Shown here in pieces: positions 34,915-47,341 of a stretch of 64,000 nucleotides of DNA. The position numbers and the translations under genes were made by a program. The stretch is from Populus alba (lineage: Eukaryota; Streptophyta; Magnoliopsida; Malpighiales; Salicaceae), in contig NC_133301.1 of the NCBI RefSeq assembly GCF_005239225.2, forward strand, positions 6,473,157 to 6,537,156. Reading direction: 5' to 3'. The notes under the pieces are model-generated. The model was not told where the DNA came from and searched no databases. It saw nothing but the letters and a program-made list of their open reading frames with translations. How positions within the stretch are numbered: the stretch's first letter is position 1; the number at the start of each line of letters is the position of its first letter.

Positions 34915-35818
34915 GCTTGTACCAAAGAAAGATGGTACCATGAGGATGTGCATGGATAGCCGCGCTATCAACAAAATAACAGTTAAGTATCGATTTCCTA
35001 TACCCAGACTTGATGATTTGCTTGATGAGTTGCATGGTGCTGCATTGTTTTCTAAAGTCGATTTGATGAGTGGCTATCACCAAATTAGAATGAAAGAGGG
35101 AGATGAATGGAAAACAGCATTTAAAACTAAACAGGGGTTATATGAATGGATGGTTATGCCGTTTGGGTTATCTAATGCGCCTAGTACATTTATGAGGCTT
35201 ATGAATCATGTTTTGAGGAAGTATATTGGGCTGTTTGTTGTAGTATATTTTGACGACATCCTGGTGTATAGCAAGACCTTTGATGATCATGTGAAGCATC
35301 TTAGAGTTGTGTTTGAGACTTTGCAAGATTCTAAGTTGTATGGGAAACTCACAAAGTGTTACTTCTGTAAAGAAAGTGTCGTGTTTCTTGGATATATTAT
35401 CTCTAGCAGGGGAGTTAGAGTTGATGAGGAGAAAATTGAGGCAATTCGAGACTGGCCAAAACCTGCTAGTATCACTGATGTGAGGAGTTTCCATGGTTTA
35501 GCTTCTTTCTACAGGCGATTTGTGAAAGACTTCAGCTCTATTGTTGCTCCTATGACAGAATGCTTGAAAAAAGGGAAGGAGTTTAGATGGAGTGAAGATG
35601 CGCAGAAAGCTTTCGAGCTAATTAAGGAAAAGTTGTGTACAGCTCCAGTTTTAGCACTTCCAGACTTTGCTAAAACATTCGAAATAGAGTGCGATGCTTC
35701 CGGGGTTGGAATTGGTGCTGTTTTGATGCAAGAAAAGAGACCGATTGCATTCTTCAGTGAAAAGTTAAATGGAGCGCGTTTGAACTACTCTATTTACGAC
35801 AAGGAGTTCTATGCTTTT
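34915..35818 (+). pseudogene. Gypsy-B reverse transcriptase and RNase H start
   Basis: RT resumes in the +1 frame with [48 protein letters not shown] and the catalytic YFDD at 35245-35256. RNase H follows with ECDASG and YDKEF. The frame breaks again at an extra T in 35815-35818. All catalytic motifs that I look for are intact. Confidence 0.93.
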
Positions 35819-37476
35819 GATTCGGGCTCTGGAGGTATGGCAGCACTACTTGTTGCCTAAAGAATTTGTTATACATACTGATCATGAAGCCTTGAAGTAT
35901 CTTAAGGGGCAAAACAAGTTGAATCGAAGACATGCTAAATGGGTGGAGTTCATGGAGTCATTTCCTTATGTCATAAAGTACAAGAAAGGGCAAGTTAATG
36001 TGGTTGCTGATGCTCTTTCTAGGAGGTACGCACTGATCTCTATGTTGAATGCAAGGCTGATGGGTTTTGAACAGGTGAAGGATCAGTATGCCAATGATTC
36101 CTACTTTGCTAATGTGGTTGCCGAATGTGCAAAGGGAGCTTGTGATGGGTTCTTTATGCATGAAGGTTACTTGTTCAAAATGGGCAGAATGTGTATTCCT
36201 TCAGGTTCGTTACGGGAGTTGCTTGTGCGAGAGGCTCATAGTGGTGGTCTTAGTGGTCATTTTGGGGAGAAGAAGACTTATGAGCTGCTGAAAGAACATT
36301 TTTTTTGGCCCAGCATGTTACGGGATGTACACAAGGTGATTGAAAGATGTGCTATTTGCAAGAGAGCTAAAGGTAAAGAGAATGCGTATGGACTCTATAT
36401 GCCACTGCCTATTCCAGAGCAACCATGGATGGACATTAGCATGGACTTTGTACTTGGACTACCGAGAACACAACGTGGGAAGGATTCAATAATGGTGGTG
36501 GTTGATCGATTCTCCAAAAATGTCCCATTTCATTCCTTGTACGAAAACTGACGATGCAGTACATGTTGCTGATTTGTTTTTTCAAGAGATTGTTCGTTTG
36601 CATGGAATTCCTAAAAGCATTGTCTCTGATCGTGATACAAAGTTCTTAAGCCACTTTTGGAAGACTCTTTGGAGGAAACTTGGAACAAAGTTACTTTTCA
36701 GTACGGCATGTCATCCACAAACTGATGGACAAACTGAGGTAGTAAACCGAACTTTATCTTCTTTGTTACGAGCTGTTATACATAAGAATTTGAAGAGTTG
36801 GGATACTTGTTTGCCGATTGTGGAGTTTGCATATAATCGTAGTGTGCATGGGGCTACAAAATTTTCACCATTTGAGGTTGTGTATGGCTTTAATCCTTGT
36901 GTTCCTATTGATCTTGTTCATATTCCAATTGATGAGAGGACATCTATGGATGGAATTAGAAAGGCAGAATTGATGAAGAAACTACATGAGCAGGTTCGAC
37001 TACATATTGAGGAGAAAACAACAAAGTATGCTAAACAAGCTAACAAGGGGCGAAAGATGGTCAGGTTTGAACCTGGAGATCTTGTTTGGATTCATATTAG
37101 CAAGGGCAGATTTCCAAGCAAACGTAAGTCCAAGTTGATGCCAAGAGCTGACGGTCCATTTCGTATTATAGAGAAGGTGAATGACAATGCGTATAAGGTA
37201 GATCTTCCTGGTGATTACAACGTATCAGCTACTTTTAATGTGAAAGACTTATCTCCGTACTTGGATGATGATGACGATTCTGATTTGAGGACAAATCATT
37301 TTCAACCCGGGGCTGATGATGTGCATCATGGGAATTATAATCCATCTCGTAAAGCTGAATCTAATATGCAAGAGGATTCAGAAGGTCCAATGACAAGAGC
37401 GAGAGCGAAACAACTACAACGGGCCTTGACGAATCAAATTGCAATGATTGAAGCTGCGTCGGAGTTAAAAAATTAG
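35819..37476 (+). pseudogene. Gypsy-B RNase H end and integrase
   Basis: RNase H continues ([21 protein letters not shown]). Integrase follows with its zinc region ([18 protein letters not shown]), the DDE core in [14 protein letters not shown] and [11 protein letters not shown], and the [16 protein letters not shown] end. An extra A in 36516-36520 breaks the frame between the first two core residues. The C-terminal tail ([17 protein letters not shown]) lies in the 3' LTR and stops at 37476. There is no classical chromodomain. Confidence 0.93.
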
Positions 37477-38263
37477 CAAATCAGTTTGAAATTGGTTCAA
37501 GGGTGCTTATTTGCCTACAATTGGAACTTGGAGATGGGAAAAGCCCTTAATGGTTCTTTTCATGCTGGGCTACTTGTATTTGGATTGATAATGCAAGTGA
37601 AGGAATTGATGCTGTTTACGGTCAGAACAGTAGATGGATTTGAACCCGAATTTGAAGTCATCCAATGCATGTGAAAACAAGATTTATGTAGGTAAAATTC
37701 AAGTTCAGAACGTGATCTTTCTATATTGTCCAACCATGAGTGCATTGGACTTTTGTGTCAAAAGTTATGGCTGTTTTAAATTTCGTCTGCATATGTTTTA
37801 GAAATGTCAACAAAAAACGTGTGTTAGTTAAATGTCTACTTGCTTTATTAAAAGTCTAGTTTTTAGGCTTGACTTCTGTCATGTTGAATTCACCTAACTT
37901 TGGAGGGATGTTCCAAAGATAAATATGTATCAGAATATGAAATAAACACTTTTAGCCAAGATTTGAAAAAACTTAATTCAGAGAATTAAGAGCTGTTCTT
38001 CCAAATTCGTTTTGTGAAGAACCCTACCTGACTTATCACTCTTCAATCACAAAGAGTGTGGCGTCGAAATCCTAGATTGATCTTTGTGGCGTCCAGATCG
38101 ACTTATCAAAGTATCATTCTAGTCTATCCTCCATTTTATTTACTTTTCAAATCACTACAATCCAGCCTAAATACCAAAAGAAAGACAACACAACCAGACC
38201 CATCCTTCATCCATTTTCGTTAGAATCATTGTTGCCGATTTTCAAATCATTCACGGCACATCA
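37317..38263 (+). repeat. Gypsy-B 3' LTR
   Basis: 947 bp. It encodes the last 52 or so residues of the polyprotein. The purine tract just upstream (GGGGCTGA at 37309-37316) is short and impure for a polypurine primer. Confidence 0.93.
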
Positions 38264-38855
38264 CTAGGTACTCAAACCCCTTGTATGATCAATTTGCGAT
38301 AGAATTGAACCTCCAAATAAAACCTTTAGAAGTTGATATCAAAATAAGCCCAAATTTAATGTACAGTGCGGTCTCATCCTCAATACATAGAATATGAAGT
38401 TTCAATTAATTCTAAGATGGTTTGCTTATGGTTTACTAAGAGTAGTGTTTCTGCAGCAGAATTGAACCTCAAATTAAAACATTAAGCAAACAATATCAGA
38501 ATGAGGCCAAATTTGATATATGATGCGATCTCACCCCCAATATACTGAATATGAAGTTGCAATTGATTCCAAGGTGGTTTTCATATGGTTCACCAAGAAT
38601 TGTGTTTCTGCGGCACAAATTGAATGATCCTTCAAATTTCAACTATTCTCTCTCTCTCTCTCTATTTTTTTTAATATACTGATATGATTCGAGATAGTAA
38701 CAAGATGAAATATAACCCTTTTTGTTTTTGCTTAGATGACATAGACACGAAGGTCAAGAAGATGGACACAAACACTGAAAAACTTAAAGGAACACTTAAA
38801 TAAACAAAAATAACAAAAGGATAACCTTGTTTTGAAGCCTAGGTCTGATACCAAC
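38264..38855 (-). other. Gypsy-G leader, second part, with primer site
   Basis: The gypsy-A-type leader continues after gypsy-B. The degenerate primer site, reverse complement of TGGTATCAGACC, is at 38842-38853. A (TC)n microsatellite sits at 38649-38664. Confidence 0.82.
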
Positions 38856-39731
38856 TGATGCGAACCTCATGATCAAGTGGTCGCGCAACCCACAATCAAG
38901 ATTAAGATCTGATCCCAGAAAGCTGAAATAGGTCTAATAAGAGTGTGACATAATGGAAACTTGCCCCAAGACACAAACACTATTGGAATGAGTACAATGG
39001 CGCCATAAAGCCAGTTAATCTTCAATAAGTCAGATTCAGTTTGTTCAAGAATTGAAGATTGCAAGAATCACTCTCACACGTTAAAACTAAAAATCTAGAA
39101 GTAATAAACATCAAAGCTGTCAAAATTTTGGCTTACATGAGTTTAAATAGTTCTTGAAAAATTAACCGTAATGGACCCTTTATGTGGACTTATATGAGGT
39201 CCACTCAAAACTGACCCAAAACCCTAAATTGAAAACCCATTAATCCAAACAAGCCTCGGATCCTAATTGAAAACAAAGTATTAATTAAGCCCAAACAAGC
39301 ATTGCACTGTAGCTAACAAAATAAAATAAAGCCCCTAATATAAATCCATGTTCTGCCATGAGAAGAAAATAATGAAGTAAAATATTACAGAACTGATTCA
39401 AGGCTTATTTATAGCCTTCCATGCAGCTCCTTAATGCTAGAAACAAAAGGAAAAGGTAGGCTATAAGTTGTAGTAGGATTCTTTTGTTTCCTTTGCTGTC
39501 CTCACTTCATGGCCCAAATAAGATTGTATTAGATCCCTCTTGCACATGAATAAGATGTGTACTAGGGTCTCCTCTTGATACTCCAATGGACCTTTCAATT
39601 CTGACTTGGTGGAAACCTTCAAAATCAATGCATTCAATGTCTCTTTCAATGTCTTTGTCTTGAACTGAGTCATTGGACCATTTGGAACATGTCATGGGTC
39701 CTTGCTGGTGTTTTTGGGTTGGTCCACATCA
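38856..39731 (-). repeat. Gypsy-G LTR, long LTR-A variant, minus strand
   Basis: 876 bp, TG...CA. It matches LTR-A but carries about 165 extra bases (about 39340-39510) also present in the LTRs at 40585 and 47342. The minus strand still encodes the polyprotein tail beginning near 39700. Confidence 0.85.
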
Positions 39732-40584
39732 CTAATGGTTGATGTTTTTGTATGGTACCCTTTTGTTTAAATTGTTTCTCCATCTTAATGGCCATATGGA
39801 ACCATCTCTTTCAATTCCACATAATGATGCAACTCCACAATATGAGCTATATCATGATTAAGATCATTAATGAATCTAGTCATTGTAGCCTCCTTATCCT
39901 CTTTAACACTTAGCTTGAATCATAGCTATACTTTTTGTACCTTGATTCAAACTCTATAAGCTTTGATATAATTCTCTATAATAGTTCCTAGACACAAATC
40001 TCGTCATCATAAGGGATTTCATATCTCAAATATGGACTTGCCTCTCATAATTCCTCCTTTGGTTTGTCACTCATTGACCCTACCACATAATGGCATATTC
40101 AATAAAAGCAATCTCAACAAGCTTGATTGGGTTCCAAATAATCGTGACACTAAAAAATCCACTCCACCTTCTCTCATTCTAAATAAACTTCAAGATCATT
40201 CTTCCCATGAAAAGCCGTTATTTTCAACTAATTGTACCCAAACCTTCACCTAACTTAGTATTATGGTCCCAATACCTATAATTACCCCCTCTGACCAAAA
40301 TTATCACTATATCTTTCCCCTACAAACTAACAATTCCACTACTGTCCAAAACATTCCCCTTATCTTATAGATACATATTCAAATCAACATCACTCATGTC
40401 TTAATTATTAACCACAAATTCATTCACATTGGTGTTAACTCGCCTAACAACCATCCTAACATTAAATTCTCTTCTTGCAGGCCTAATTTGAACCCTACCA
40501 TGATCATTAACATGTTGTTTCTCTAACCTATCCAATGTATCTCCAAATTTATTGGCCATTCGATCCATCCATTAAGTCATAATA
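39732..40584 (-). pseudogene. Diverged gypsy gag fragment, minus strand
   Basis: The minus strand shows weak but recognisable Gag similarity: a VELHHYVELKEMVPYGH-like stretch near 39830 and a segment matching the WWDQI region near 40080. Stops are frequent. It is interrupted by the solo LTR at 40585 and continues, with the gag start, at 41462-41545. This is an older relative of gypsy-A. Confidence 0.6.
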
Positions 40585-41461
40585 TGATGTGGACCAGCTT
40601 AGAAACACCAGCAAGGACCCATTACATGTTTCAAATGGTCCAATGACTCGATCCAAGACAAAGGCATTGAAAGAGGCATTGAATGCATTGGTTTTAAAGG
40701 TTTCAACCAAGTCAGAATGGAAAGGTACATTAGAGTATCAAGAGGAGGACTTAGTACATTTTATCCATGTGCAAGAGGAGCCCAATACAACATTACTTGG
40801 GCCATGAGGTGAGGACACCAAAGGAAACAAAAGAATCCTACTACAATTTAGAAACAATATCGATGGCTACCTTTTCCTTTTGGTTCTAGGATTAATGGGT
40901 TGCATGGAAGGCTATAAATAAGCCTTGAATTAGTTATGTAATATTTTATTTCCTTCTCTTCTTCTCATGGCAGAACATGGATTTAATATTAGGGGCTTTA
41001 TTTTATTTTGTTAGCTACAACCCAAGACTTGTTTGGGCTTAATTAATACTTTATTTTCAGCAAGGATCCAAGGCGTCTTTGGACAAGGTTATGAGCTTTT
41101 TAGTTTAGGGTTTTTGGATAAGTTTTTAATAGACCTCATATAAGTCCATATAAGGGGTCCATTGAGGTTACTTTTTCAAGAACTATTTAAACTCATGTAA
41201 CCAAAATTTTAGCAGCCATTGATGAATATTACTTCTGAATTTTTTAGTTTTAATGTGTGAGAGTAATTCTTGCATTCTTTATTTCTTGAACGGAACAAAT
41301 CTGACTTATTGAAGATTTAACTGGCTTCATGGCATCATTCAACTTCATTCCAATAGTGTTGGTGCCTTAGAGTAGGTTTTCATTGTGTCACACTCCTATA
41401 GACCTATTTCGGCTTTCCGAGATCAGATCTCAATCTTGACATGATCACGAGGTCTGCATCA
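40585..41461 (+). repeat. Solo LTR-A, long variant
   Basis: About 877 bp, TGATGTGGACC...TCTGCATCA, with the extra internal segment of the long variant. Flanks read TAATA and TAAAG, so the target duplication is degraded or absent. It probably arose by recombination between the two LTRs of an element inserted in the minus-strand gag relic. Confidence 0.75.
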
Positions 41462-43168
41462 TAAAGCGTAATTGAGTTATAATTTAATTGTCTCCTCTCT
41501 ATGGTGTCATGTTGTCGCTTGCCTTCAACATCTTTGAATATGAAAATTGGTTAGTTGACAAGAAATATATATCCCTTACTTACTCCCTCATGTGTTCACA
41601 CTTCTCTTGTTTTTAACTCAAATATGTTTGCTGTGTCCTTTTCCTTTAGTCTTACCTTTCTTCGACTCTTGCGAAACTAAAATCAACACCAACCATAAAT
41701 ACTATGCCGACCTAACCAGTCATAATCATCACTATTATTATTATCAACTAGAATGTGTTGTCTATATCCAAACTGTTGCGTTACCCGATCCGGCCAATCT
41801 AGCTCGACCATCTCAAAACATGTTAATGGGACCACTACTGCTTATATGTTCATCCCGTCAGTGCGAACAACTAGAGCAATGACCAATCTTTCTTCTGAGT
41901 AAGGTGTCCGCATGACTTACAGATTATAAATGAAATAAATATCAAATAAAAATAATTCAGTGTAGTTAATTATTTTATTAAAGAAATAGTTCAAAAGGTA
42001 CTTTGATAGCATGTTGCCTATTAAGCTTGCTTTGATAAAATGCTAGCACATGTGTTGGATTATTTTCAAAAACCCATCTAGCACACCACCTAGTGGTTAC
42101 AATTTCATTGTCTCCTCTATGTGGTGCCATGTTGATGCTTGCTTTCAACGTCTTTGAATTTGAAAATTGGTTGGTTGATAAGAAATATATATTCCTTACC
42201 CACTCCCCCATGTATTTACACCCGTCTCGTGTTTCATTAAAATATAGGTTTTTCACTCAAATATGCTTGCTACATCTTATTCTTCTTGTCTCACTTTTCT
42301 TCGAAACTTGCAAAGCTAAATTCAACACCAAATATAATAGTCATAGCAGCGTATCCAATATGTGTATATGAGTAAAGAAGAAATAAAAACATGAAAACAA
42401 GCAAAGAACAAACTAGAATTATAATTTCGCGAGTAACAAGTGAATTTGTACAAAAAATAGATGTTTTTTAAGATGCGAAAGAAAAACAATGCAATGGTTA
42501 TATATATAAAAAATTAAATGAAAAATAAATATACCAATAATTATGTTATTATACTGCCATAATTAACAGCAGCAAAATAAGTTTGAATTACTTATGCAAA
42601 TTAGACCTGTTAAGTTCTAATTCTGAATTTAGTTCCTATAGCAATAGAACTCCAAATAACCTCAGATTTTATGTGGAGTGTGATTAGAACCTCAAAACTC
42701 AGTATATACAATTTAAGAAATTTCTAAATGTATTTGACCTGAGATCTCCTTCTAATACGAATCTGACAAGTTTTAATCCTGACCTTGATTACTATAGCAA
42801 ATAATCTTCAAATGAGCTCAAATTATATATGGCATGTGATTTGGACTCTTAAAACTAGTATATAAAATTTGATAATTTTCTGAATTAGTTTGGTCTGAAT
42901 TCTCCGTTATTTGTGTATTGTGGCAAATTTGACAAAAGTGACTTTTGGATGTTTTCCTTACTTTTTATGCTACTGCCATGTTATGAGACAAAAACAAACT
43001 AAAATGAAACCTTTTTTTTTTTAAGGAATCTTAGATGCAAAACACTAAACTGTAGATATAAAATAATCGAAAACCAAATCAAAGACAACTAAACCTAAAA
43101 AAGCTGAAATTAATAAGAAGAAAATAAAGGATACAAACTGATTTTTAGTGCTTAGTTGTAATACCAAT
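41462..43168 (-). other. Diverged gypsy gag start and leader, minus strand
   Basis: The gag start region in reverse appears twice (about 41470-41610 and 42085-42235), each with GACGATGA/CATCTTTGAA-like sequence followed by leader, so part of this copy is duplicated. Leader-like sequence continues to a degenerate primer site near 43155-43167. No intact reading frame exists. Confidence 0.6.
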
Positions 43169-43400
43169 TGATGCGAACCTCTTGATCACGTGGTCAAGCA
43201 ACCCTTAACGAAGCATATAACAACTCAAAAAGTTGAAAATCAAGTTTGACAGAACCTTGACTCAAAGGTAACCTTGTACCTAAAAACCAAAGATATTGGA
43301 AATAGACTAGAACCTAAAGATAACCTTGTATCGAAGAACCCTATATATATGAATGACGCTACGAAGCTAGTTAATCTTCGATAAGTCAGTGTATGATCTT
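43169..43400 (-). repeat. LTR-A fragment, minus strand
   Basis: It starts TGATGCGAACCTC and follows the LTR-A 3' end in reverse for about 230 bp before it is cut off near LTR-H sequence. Confidence 0.7.
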
Positions 43401-43436
43401 TGTTCCTACAAAGAAAGGTTGTTTTGCCATAAACAA

Positions 43437-44157
43437 ACAAAATAAAAACTCATATTTATTCTCCAACTTAATGCTCAAATTTTCACCTAAAAAACCACAA
43501 TATAATCCTCTAACTAACTTGAAAAGACCCCTTTTGAGTTACAAGCTAATGGGTGTAAATTAGTAATCAACTAACATAAGTCCAATAATGAAATGAACTC
43601 TTATACAATTTCTAATAGGCCAAAACAAACCCAAATTAAAAATAATAATTATTCAACATTAAATAAATAAATAAAATAGGATAATCAAAACAAAGTTGTC
43701 ATGCCAAAATTCTTCCATGTAGTCTGAATCTTGAATTTTTATACATTATTGGCATATTTTTTCAGTCCTGACTTTTAATATGTTGTTCTCTCTCGTTTGG
43801 ATGAATTACTGGGTCTCCTATATATGGTTGCAAAACTTGAGGTATGTAGTTTCCAGCCCAACTTGAATTGCAATAAAATTCTACCTATAGCTCCAGATAT
43901 GTCCCAAACAATACACAAAAGTATAGACTGACAGATTTGACAAGATTTGTCTAAATTAGACCATCTGAAATAATATATTTCCTAACTCTATTTGACATGA
44001 AAACTTATCAAAATATAATTCCAAGTGTCTTGTGGCTCCCTGTAAAGTTTTAACTTGTTCTGATATATAATTTAAGAGATATTTTTTGATTTCATAAAAC
44101 TAGTCAATATATATTTAAAGGTTAAATTCAGATTTGACTTGGTTCGTATCATTAATT
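43437..44157 (+). repeat. LTR-H, plus strand
   Basis: This resembles the right arm at 28805-29350 and ends GGTTCGTATCA at 44157. It defines the full 3' end of the family. Internal sequence is not attached. Confidence 0.6.
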
Positions 44158-44682
44158 ACTACAAGTGCAGTTTTCTACCATTACTTATGGCAACAAATAT
44201 TGACTCTTTTATCATTACTCTTCTTGCACAAGCTCCCGCCCTCTCTCTCTGAATATGGTGAACCATAATTTTTCTTTTCATCTATGTCTCAACTATAAAG
44301 AAAGTATGATCGATTACATTGAAGTTGACTTTTGTATGATTAGGCATGATTGCATACATTACTAGGATCAAGGAAGCATTGATCCATAAAGTCTTGCAAG
44401 ATCACTTATTTCTTTCTTTGAGATTGATATTATGAATTTGACAAAATGTTTTAGCTTCAATTTCCATGCGCTGAACTTAGGACTGTGAGTTTAGTTTATA
44501 AATTGATGAAATATTGACTTGATCTTGGTGAGCATTATGTTTTATTTGGATTGCATATGAAGCTTGGCAAATTTTACCTTAACTCAATCGATCTGTTCGG
44601 CATTTGTTATTTTACAGTCAAATTGTAATCCATATTTTTAGCCTCAGCCGGTCAAGTTGTGAATTTCTATTGCTTGTTGCAG

Positions 44683-46146
44683 ACACGAAGACTTCTTAGC
44701 GACCTATGTTAGGGCATTCGTATGTGATCTGACTGTTGATGCCTTGAGCAGCGAGATTCCTCCATCTTCAATTGAGATTGTGACAGTGGTATTTAATTTA
44801 AAATTACGTCTATAATGTTTGCATGATAGAATGATGTCACTTTGTTCAAGTTCATGATTGATAATTGCTGTCCTAAGTTTCTTATTCAGAATTTTTTTCG
44901 TACATCTCAAGTTCTTGGTCCTTTATTCACCTTTCTGACTTTTTAAGTAGATATTTGTGTCAGCTGCAGTTTCACCTAAGTAAATGCCTCTAGTCTTACA
45001 AAACATTAAAAAAGTTCTCAAGGTAAATACCTTTTGTAATTGTAATTATCAACTTATTGTCTATCCAGATAATTGATAATTGTGATGGAAACTCACTTTT
45101 TTTCTTCTATAGTCAAATGTTCCTGATACGATCCATGTAAAGTTAAATTTAGATTTTAATATAAAATATACAATTATCCAGTTTTATAACAAGAGTCATA
45201 ATTCTTAATCCGTCCGGATCGGATTGAAATTTTACTTGGAGTCTCCTGACATATTGTCCTATATTAAATTAAAATTTAGGTCAATCGAAGTTCGGGAAGA
45301 CATCGATCTATATGGGTTAACAGAGGTTGTACGAATTTTGTTATTTACTTCATTTTGACTTGTGGACTTTCTATTTGGCTAGTATTCTTTTTCTGAAAGG
45401 ATGTGGAATCTTGTTTTGGAAATCTCCTAGTTTTACAAGGATTCATAAATGTTTCAGAATCCTTTTTTTACAAGGATTTCTTATTCATCCTAGCTACAAT
45501 AAGAAAAGAAGACTTCAAAATTAATTCTACCTTCATGTCAGATTTCCTAGTCTATTTGAGACTTTTTAAGGGTGACAAATCTGATACTAGCATATGTAAT
45601 ATAGTAATTTTCAGATTTTTATTATTTGTTATTTTTCTTCTTCTCAGTTTAGGGTTTTATTTACATTATTTAGGTTTAATTGTAAGTGGGTCTCATATAA
45701 GTTCATATAAGGGGGGGTCCATTAGGGTTTATTAGTTTAGAGTTAGTATAAATAAAGGCATAATCAGACACGTAAATTAGACAATTTAGATCAATAAAAC
45801 TTCTTATTTACCGCAATTTTTGTGTGTGTGTGTTGGTAAGATGATTTTCCTTTCATGGTTCCTTAAAGAACTAAAAATGACTATTCGAAGAGCAACTGAC
45901 TTCATGGTGTTATCCTTGTACTTCTTGTTCGCAAATCAATATTTTTTATATAGGGGTTTCCGTTTCAAATAGTGCTAGTGTTTAGGGACAAGTTATCTTT
46001 GTATCACACTCTTATCAAACCTGATTTACTTAACTTTTTAGGAATTAATGTTTTTACATGTTGGTTACCTGACCATATATTCATCAGGTTCGCATCATAA
46101 AGTTATGTGTTGCTCCGTGACCATGCTCTAGGGAAACCTTGCGCAG
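44683..46146 (+). pseudogene. Methyltransferase remnant, N-terminal METTL domain exons
   Basis: Three exons fit a plant METTL2/TRM140-like protein that has two methyltransferase domains. Exon 44683-44788 follows TTGCAG and encodes AFVCDLTVDALSSEIPPSSI; it ends at a GT donor. Exon 44951-45022 encodes IFVSAAVSPK, a TAA stop (44981-44983), then MPLVLQNIKKVLK and a GTAAAT donor. Exon 45113-46146 contains S-N-G interrupted by LTR-D, then YVLLRDHALGKPCAQ. The stop and the LTR make it a pseudogene. The family has a role in tRNA m3C modification; whether this locus ever did is inference. Phases of the exon joins agree. Confidence 0.75.
45124..46097 (+). repeat. Solo LTR-D, complete
   Basis: 974 bp, TGATACGATCC...TTCGCATCA. 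It splits exon 3 of the methyltransferase remnant. Flanks (GTTCC and TAAAG) do not match, so the target duplication has decayed. Its 5' half resembles LTR-E, while its 3' half is a distant relative of LTR-A. A (TG)n run sits at 45819-45831. Confidence 0.82.
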
Positions 46147-47341
46147 GTTGATAAGCCCTCTGTTTTTTATTTGACCTCCCTTCTTATTTGACTGGCAGGT
46201 GCTAGATCCTCCATCTTGGCACTTATGGGGCTGAGTTTCAAGCACTTCTTTTTTTTTTTCTCAGTTGATTTATTTAATGAGCTGGATCCAAAAATTTCCT
46301 GCATGGTTTTTGTCTTGGTTGATTTGTTTGCATAGATATGGGTTTATATATGTGTGTATACACGAGTCATTATATACCTAGTTGCCTCAGTGGCTCTTGT
46401 CCTTGTTCATAATTTATCTTCTCTAGTCATTGTCAACAGGAAAGATTCACTAGGTCCACATATTAGTGAAAAACTTTTATATCAGTGGGTTGGTGGCTAG
46501 AGATGATAATTTTTTAGTTAGGTTTGTTTTTTATTAAGAAAAAGTAATGAAACCGGTTTTATTATTGAAAAAAAATGAAATTGAATTAAAGCTGGTTCAA
46601 ATTAATTAATTTTGATTAAGTTATTTTAGAATAAAAATTAGTTTTTTTCAGTTTGTCTCAGTTTTTTTAGATTTGGCTTGGTTTTTATTTTTCAATTTTT
46701 TTTCTGGTTTGGATCAGGTTTGGTTTAGTTTTTTCGATTTTAGGTTTATAAAATTGAAATTGAACAAAACCGGTTTGGTTTTTTTAAAATTTAATCGGTT
46801 TAATCAGTTTTTTTCATGGTTTAATTTTTTTAATTTCAGACTTACAAAACTGAAACCGAACCGAATTAGTTGGTTTTTAAAAAATTATAATTAGCTTTTT
46901 TTTACTGTTTTTTTTTTTTAATGATTTTTTAGTTTATTTTACTTACCTTTAGTGATGGCACTGCAAGTCTCAAAAATGTGTGCATTCGTTATTGTAGGCA
47001 TTCTAGTTTTGGAGAATAGTGAGCTATATTATCCTCTGGCCTCTTCTTTTTCACCGTGCTCTCTTTTTTTTTCAAAACGAATTCTTGACAAGTTTGTTTA
47101 AGGATAAATATCATGGCCTGTGTTGCAAAAAAAGTTGAGAATCGGTCACGTGAAAAAGTGATGAATAGGTAAATAGATGAATATCGTGGAGAAAAAAACA
47201 AAACTTTTGGAAAGTCAGTCTTTTTTTTAAAAAAAAAAAAATAAAATGGGAGGAACTACTCACACTTTTGTCTAGCCCGTGATTTTTAAATTTCATACTC
47301 TGCAATGATAAAATTACACTAATTTTACTAAACTTGTATTT
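46147..47341. other. AT-rich intron-like DNA, no gene
   Basis: This follows the third methyltransferase exon. From about 46500 to 46930 it is a low-complexity tract of AACCGGTTT/GGTTTAATTTTTT-type sequence on both strands. No exon of the middle part of the methyltransferase is recognisable. Confidence 0.5.

Larger units (their letters stand above)
31866..38263 (+). mobile_element. Gypsy-B: young Ty3/gypsy element
   Basis: This 6398 bp element has LTRs of 945 and 947 bp that I find identical apart from two single-A length differences. It is flanked by the perfect duplication CTAGG (31861-31865, 38264-38268). The primer site is at 32813-32824. Gag, protease, RT, RNase H and integrase follow in gypsy order. 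Three single extra bases in homopolymers break the frame, and nothing else does. It is the youngest insertion in the window. It is related to gypsy-A but clearly a separate family. Confidence 0.96.

Noticed and set aside
46500..46930. AACCGGTTT-rich tract considered as a satellite or tandem array.
   Set aside because: No constant period could be followed; it is low-complexity sequence.
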